Part shown: in pieces, positions 7,402 through 8,415 of the stretch
Layout of the letters: every line of letters starts with the position of its first letter
Position numbering within the stretch: position 1 is the first letter of the stretch
Origin: an uncultured Lachnospiraceae bacterium
Lineage (GTDB): Bacteria; Bacillota; Clostridia; Lachnospirales; Lachnospiraceae
Length of the DNA: 8,415 nucleotides
NCBI GenBank assembly: GCA_902783305.1
Contig: CACZQU010000449.1
Location: 1 to 8,415 of the forward strand
Direction: 5' to 3'
The notes under the pieces: model-generated
The model's database searches: none
Told to the model about the DNA's origin: nothing
The model's input: only the letters and a program-made list of their open reading frames with translations
Program-made: the position numbers and the translations under genes

Positions 7402-7434
7402 AAGAGCCGGGGTGTCTCACTCACCCCGGCTCTT
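7402..7434 (-). terminator. Stem-loop after the XRE gene, probable terminator
   Basis: A perfect 13-bp, GC-rich inverted repeat (7402-7414 with 7422-7434) surrounds a seven-base loop. It lies 113 bases after the XRE stop codon and upstream of the operon promoter, so it probably separates the two transcription units. The T run after the stem is short on the minus strand (CTCTTTGACG), so termination may be incomplete. The plus-strand exit is slightly T-rich, but no plus-strand gene ends there. Confidence 0.65.
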
Positions 7435-7547
7435 GTATTCCTTTCTATCTATCCCCGGTCTTACTGCCGTTTTCCGGTTCCGATCCACTATATCTGTGTT
7501 CGCGGTTTACCTGTGCCGATCCATCCTCCGGATTCAAAACACCGGCT
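7435..7547. other. 3' untranslated stretch of the XRE gene
   Basis: No gene is supported here. Just after the XRE stop the minus strand has a small GCCGG/CCGG complementarity without a T run. The rest looks unstructured. With the stem-loop, promoter and leader it makes up the 449-bp gap between the XRE gene and the binding-protein gene. Confidence 0.4.
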
Positions 7548-8108
7548 TTATTCCCAGATGTTCACATCACCGCTGCCGCCATTTTTCAGCACATAATACA
7601 GCTTGTTCTGATCCACTCTGACATACACATCAGCTGTGTCTTCCGGCACCTTTTTCGCGATATCCTCCGGTGTGACAGTACCACCCATCGGAGACTGGAT
7701 GATAATATTGGGAATGGCCGTTTCTTTTTCCATGGATTCCCTGACCACGTCCACCGCCTTTTCCACCTTCTCCTTCGCTTTTCTGCCGGCAGCCCGGGTT
7801 TTCTTTTTCACTTCAATCTCAACAACTGCCGCCTGGTCCCCCAGGACCTCCTTCGCTTCGCCTGCAGCTTCTTCGACCGCTTCTTTTGCCTTCCGCGCCG
7901 TCTTGCGTACCGTCTTTTTCACTTCAATTTCAGTGACGGCGGCAGAAGCGGCAAGCTCTTTCAGTTTCTCCGCTATACTTTCCGGTACTGCACAGCTTCC
8001 TTTTTCATACCTTCCCAAAAGCATCGGTGTGATACCAAGTAAATCGGCAAATTCAGATTTACTGAGATTTTTGCTTTCCCTGGTTGCTTTCAGTTCTTCG
8101 TTAGTCAT
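7548..8108 (-). CDS. XRE-family HTH protein with repeated Lys/Ala-rich linker and small C-terminal domain
   Basis: This is a 186-aa protein. Residues 3-52 form a Cro/C1-type helix-turn-helix (LSKSEFADLLGITPMLLGRY, then PESIAEKLKEL), so it should bind DNA. Residues 58-124 are a charged, helix-prone linker made of two copies of one unit with a 37-residue period: EIEVKKTVRKTARKAKEAVE and EIEVKKKTRAAGRKAKEKVE. This composition resembles histone H1-like tails. Residues 131-186 (IPNIIIQSPMGGTVTPEDI, then VYVRVDQNKLYYVLKNG) form a compact beta-rich domain that reminds me of the DUF6465 proteins of Lachnospiraceae, a weak recollection. The start is ATG 8108, with AAAGGAG nine bases upstream; the frame stays open to a TTG at 8165, which I reject. 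It has its own promoter with a direct repeat, suggesting autoregulation. Whether it controls the adjacent sugar operon is unknown. Confidence 0.85.
   Translation of the reverse strand: MTNEELKATRESKNLSKSEFADLLGITPMLLGRYEKGSCAVPESIAEKLKELAASAAVTEIEVKKTVRKTARKAKEAVEEAAGEAKEVLGDQAAVVEIEVKKKTRAAGRKAKEKVEKAVDVVRESMEKETAIPNIIIQSPMGGTVTPEDIAKKVPEDTADVYVRVDQNKLYYVLKNGGSGDVNIWE
7737..7937 (-). repeat. Internal coding repeat, two copies at 111-bp period
   Basis: Codons 58-88 (7937-7845) and 95-124 (7826-7737) of the XRE gene encode two versions of the same Lys/Ala/Glu-rich unit beginning EIEVKK. Matching positions with a shift of 37 include R68/R105, R72/R109, K73/K110, A74/A111, K75/K112, E76/E113 and V78/V115. 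This points to an intragenic duplication that has since diverged. Confidence 0.7.
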
Positions 8109-8117
8109 TAGTCTGAT

Positions 8118-8124
8118 CTCCTTT
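8118..8124 (-). promoter_or_regulatory. Ribosome binding site of the XRE gene
   Basis: AAAGGAG on the minus strand, nine bases before ATG 8108. It sets the start there, instead of the in-frame TTG at 8165 or ATG at 8159, neither of which has such a site. Confidence 0.8.
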
Positions 8125-8195
8125 GCATCGCGGTCTTTTTCAGTCCGGCTGGCGCTCATGAGCAATGAAACGGCGCCATACCATGCTCTTTTAAC

Positions 8196-8224
8196 ACTTT
8201 ATATCAAAGGAGGTTTTCTGTCAA
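8196..8224 (-). promoter_or_regulatory. Sigma-A-type promoter of the XRE gene
   Basis: A perfect -35 TTGACA (8224-8219) is followed after 17 bases by TAAAGT (8201-8196). TATAAA (8203-8198) at 15 bases is a better -10 match but with a short spacer. Transcription would begin near 8190, giving a leader of about 80 nt. The spacer and four bases of the -35 are covered by one copy of the 17-bp direct repeat, so a bound protein would block RNA polymerase. Confidence 0.7.
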
Positions 8225-8247
8225 CATAATAAAGGAGGTTTTCTGTC
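8206..8247. repeat. Two direct copies of a 17-bp repeat at the XRE promoter, candidate operator
   Basis: AAAGGAGGTTTTCTGTC occurs at 8206-8222 and again, perfectly, at 8231-8247, with a period of 25 bp. On the minus strand one copy lies between -10 and -35 and the other lies directly upstream of the -35. Direct repeats at such positions are typical of binding sites for a dimer or for two protein units. The XRE product of this gene is the obvious candidate. The plus-strand reading resembles a ribosome binding site, but no plus-strand gene follows. Confidence 0.6.
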
Positions 8248-8415
8248 CGTCCGACCATATCTCTGTACTGTTTAGCATTAAATGCAGCGTGAATCGTAAC
8301 CACGAAACGGTTACTATACACGGTATATCCTTCCCCGCGCGTGAGGCGAATGGTACCCTAGAAATGGCCATCCGCAGGCGTCGGTACTTAGTGAGTGCAA
8401 GCCGAAGGCGCAGCA
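8248..8415. other. Non-coding, stem-forming stretch at the window edge
   Basis: No open reading frame is credible here. There is a perfect six-base stem GTAACC/GGTTAC (8296-8301 with 8309-8314, seven-base loop). A second stem, GCGGATGG/CCATTCGC, is complete with one G-U pair in the minus-strand RNA (8375-8368 with 8353-8346, 14-base loop). The edge reads GGTACTTAGTGAGTGCAAG followed by CCGAAGGCGCAG. The base composition and small palindromes give it the look of an intergenic repeat or the end of a structured RNA, cut off by the window. I cannot name it. Confidence 0.35.

Noticed and set aside
7122..7424. Minus-strand open frame of 100 codons in the leader of the sugar operon
   Set aside because: It would start at a GTG inside the terminator stem, upstream of the mapped promoter hexamers, and has no ribosome binding site and odd composition.
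7636..8229. Plus-strand frames opposite the XRE gene
   Set aside because: They are Ser/Phe-rich mirror translations of the Lys/Glu/Ala-rich sense protein, with no start signals.
8206..8240. AAAGGAGG in the 17-bp repeats as ribosome binding sites for plus-strand genes
   Set aside because: No start codon with an open frame follows either copy on the plus strand, and the position on the minus-strand promoter explains the repeats better.

Overview
The window reads as part of a carbohydrate-utilisation locus from a low-oxygen, moderate-GC Firmicute. My best guess is Lachnospiraceae (Blautia/Enterocloster-like). The basis is the strong AAGGAGG-type ribosome binding sites, the style of the proteins, the CUT1 sugar ABC transporter without its own ATPase, and a small XRE regulator of a kind I associate with that family. 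No rRNA or marker gene is present, so the taxonomy is an inference. Every gene I can support lies on the minus strand, so transcription runs from high to low coordinates.

Layout, in transcription order. Positions 8415-8109 are non-coding: an unexplained stem-forming stretch at the window edge, then a sigma-A-like promoter overlapped by two direct copies of a 17-bp repeat. Positions 8108-7548 encode a 186-aa XRE helix-turn-helix protein with a lysine/alanine-rich, internally repeated linker and a small C-terminal domain; a stem-loop follows at 7434-7402. A good promoter at 7321-7293 starts the sugar operon, and its roughly 190-nt leader can be drawn as a pseudoknot. Positions 7098-5827 encode an extracellular substrate-binding protein. 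A 255-bp gap with an intrinsic-terminator hairpin follows. Positions 5571-4684 and 4682-3828 encode two MalF/MalG-type permeases separated by one base. Positions 3805-1730 encode a complete GH31 glycosidase, and from 1717 to the left edge runs a second, closely related GH31 cut by the window end.

Probable joint role: the binding protein captures an oligosaccharide outside the cell and the two permeases import it with a shared MsmX/MsmK-type ATPase encoded elsewhere. The two GH31 enzymes, which lack signal peptides, then remove alpha-linked xylose or glucose in the cytoplasm. The hairpin after the binding-protein gene probably lets that protein be made in excess over the membrane proteins, a common arrangement. 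The exact sugar cannot be read from the sequence; alpha-xylosides such as isoprimeverose or alpha-glucosides are both possible.

The core locus is an ordinary transporter-plus-glycosidase operon. The less ordinary points are: the tandem GH31 paralogues that differ next to the catalytic acid; a binding protein with ten cysteines in its mature part and no lipobox; the pseudoknot-capable leader; the 17-bp repeat pair at the regulator promoter; and the histone-H1-like linker of the regulator. I see no CRISPR array, insertion sequence, tRNA or rRNA.
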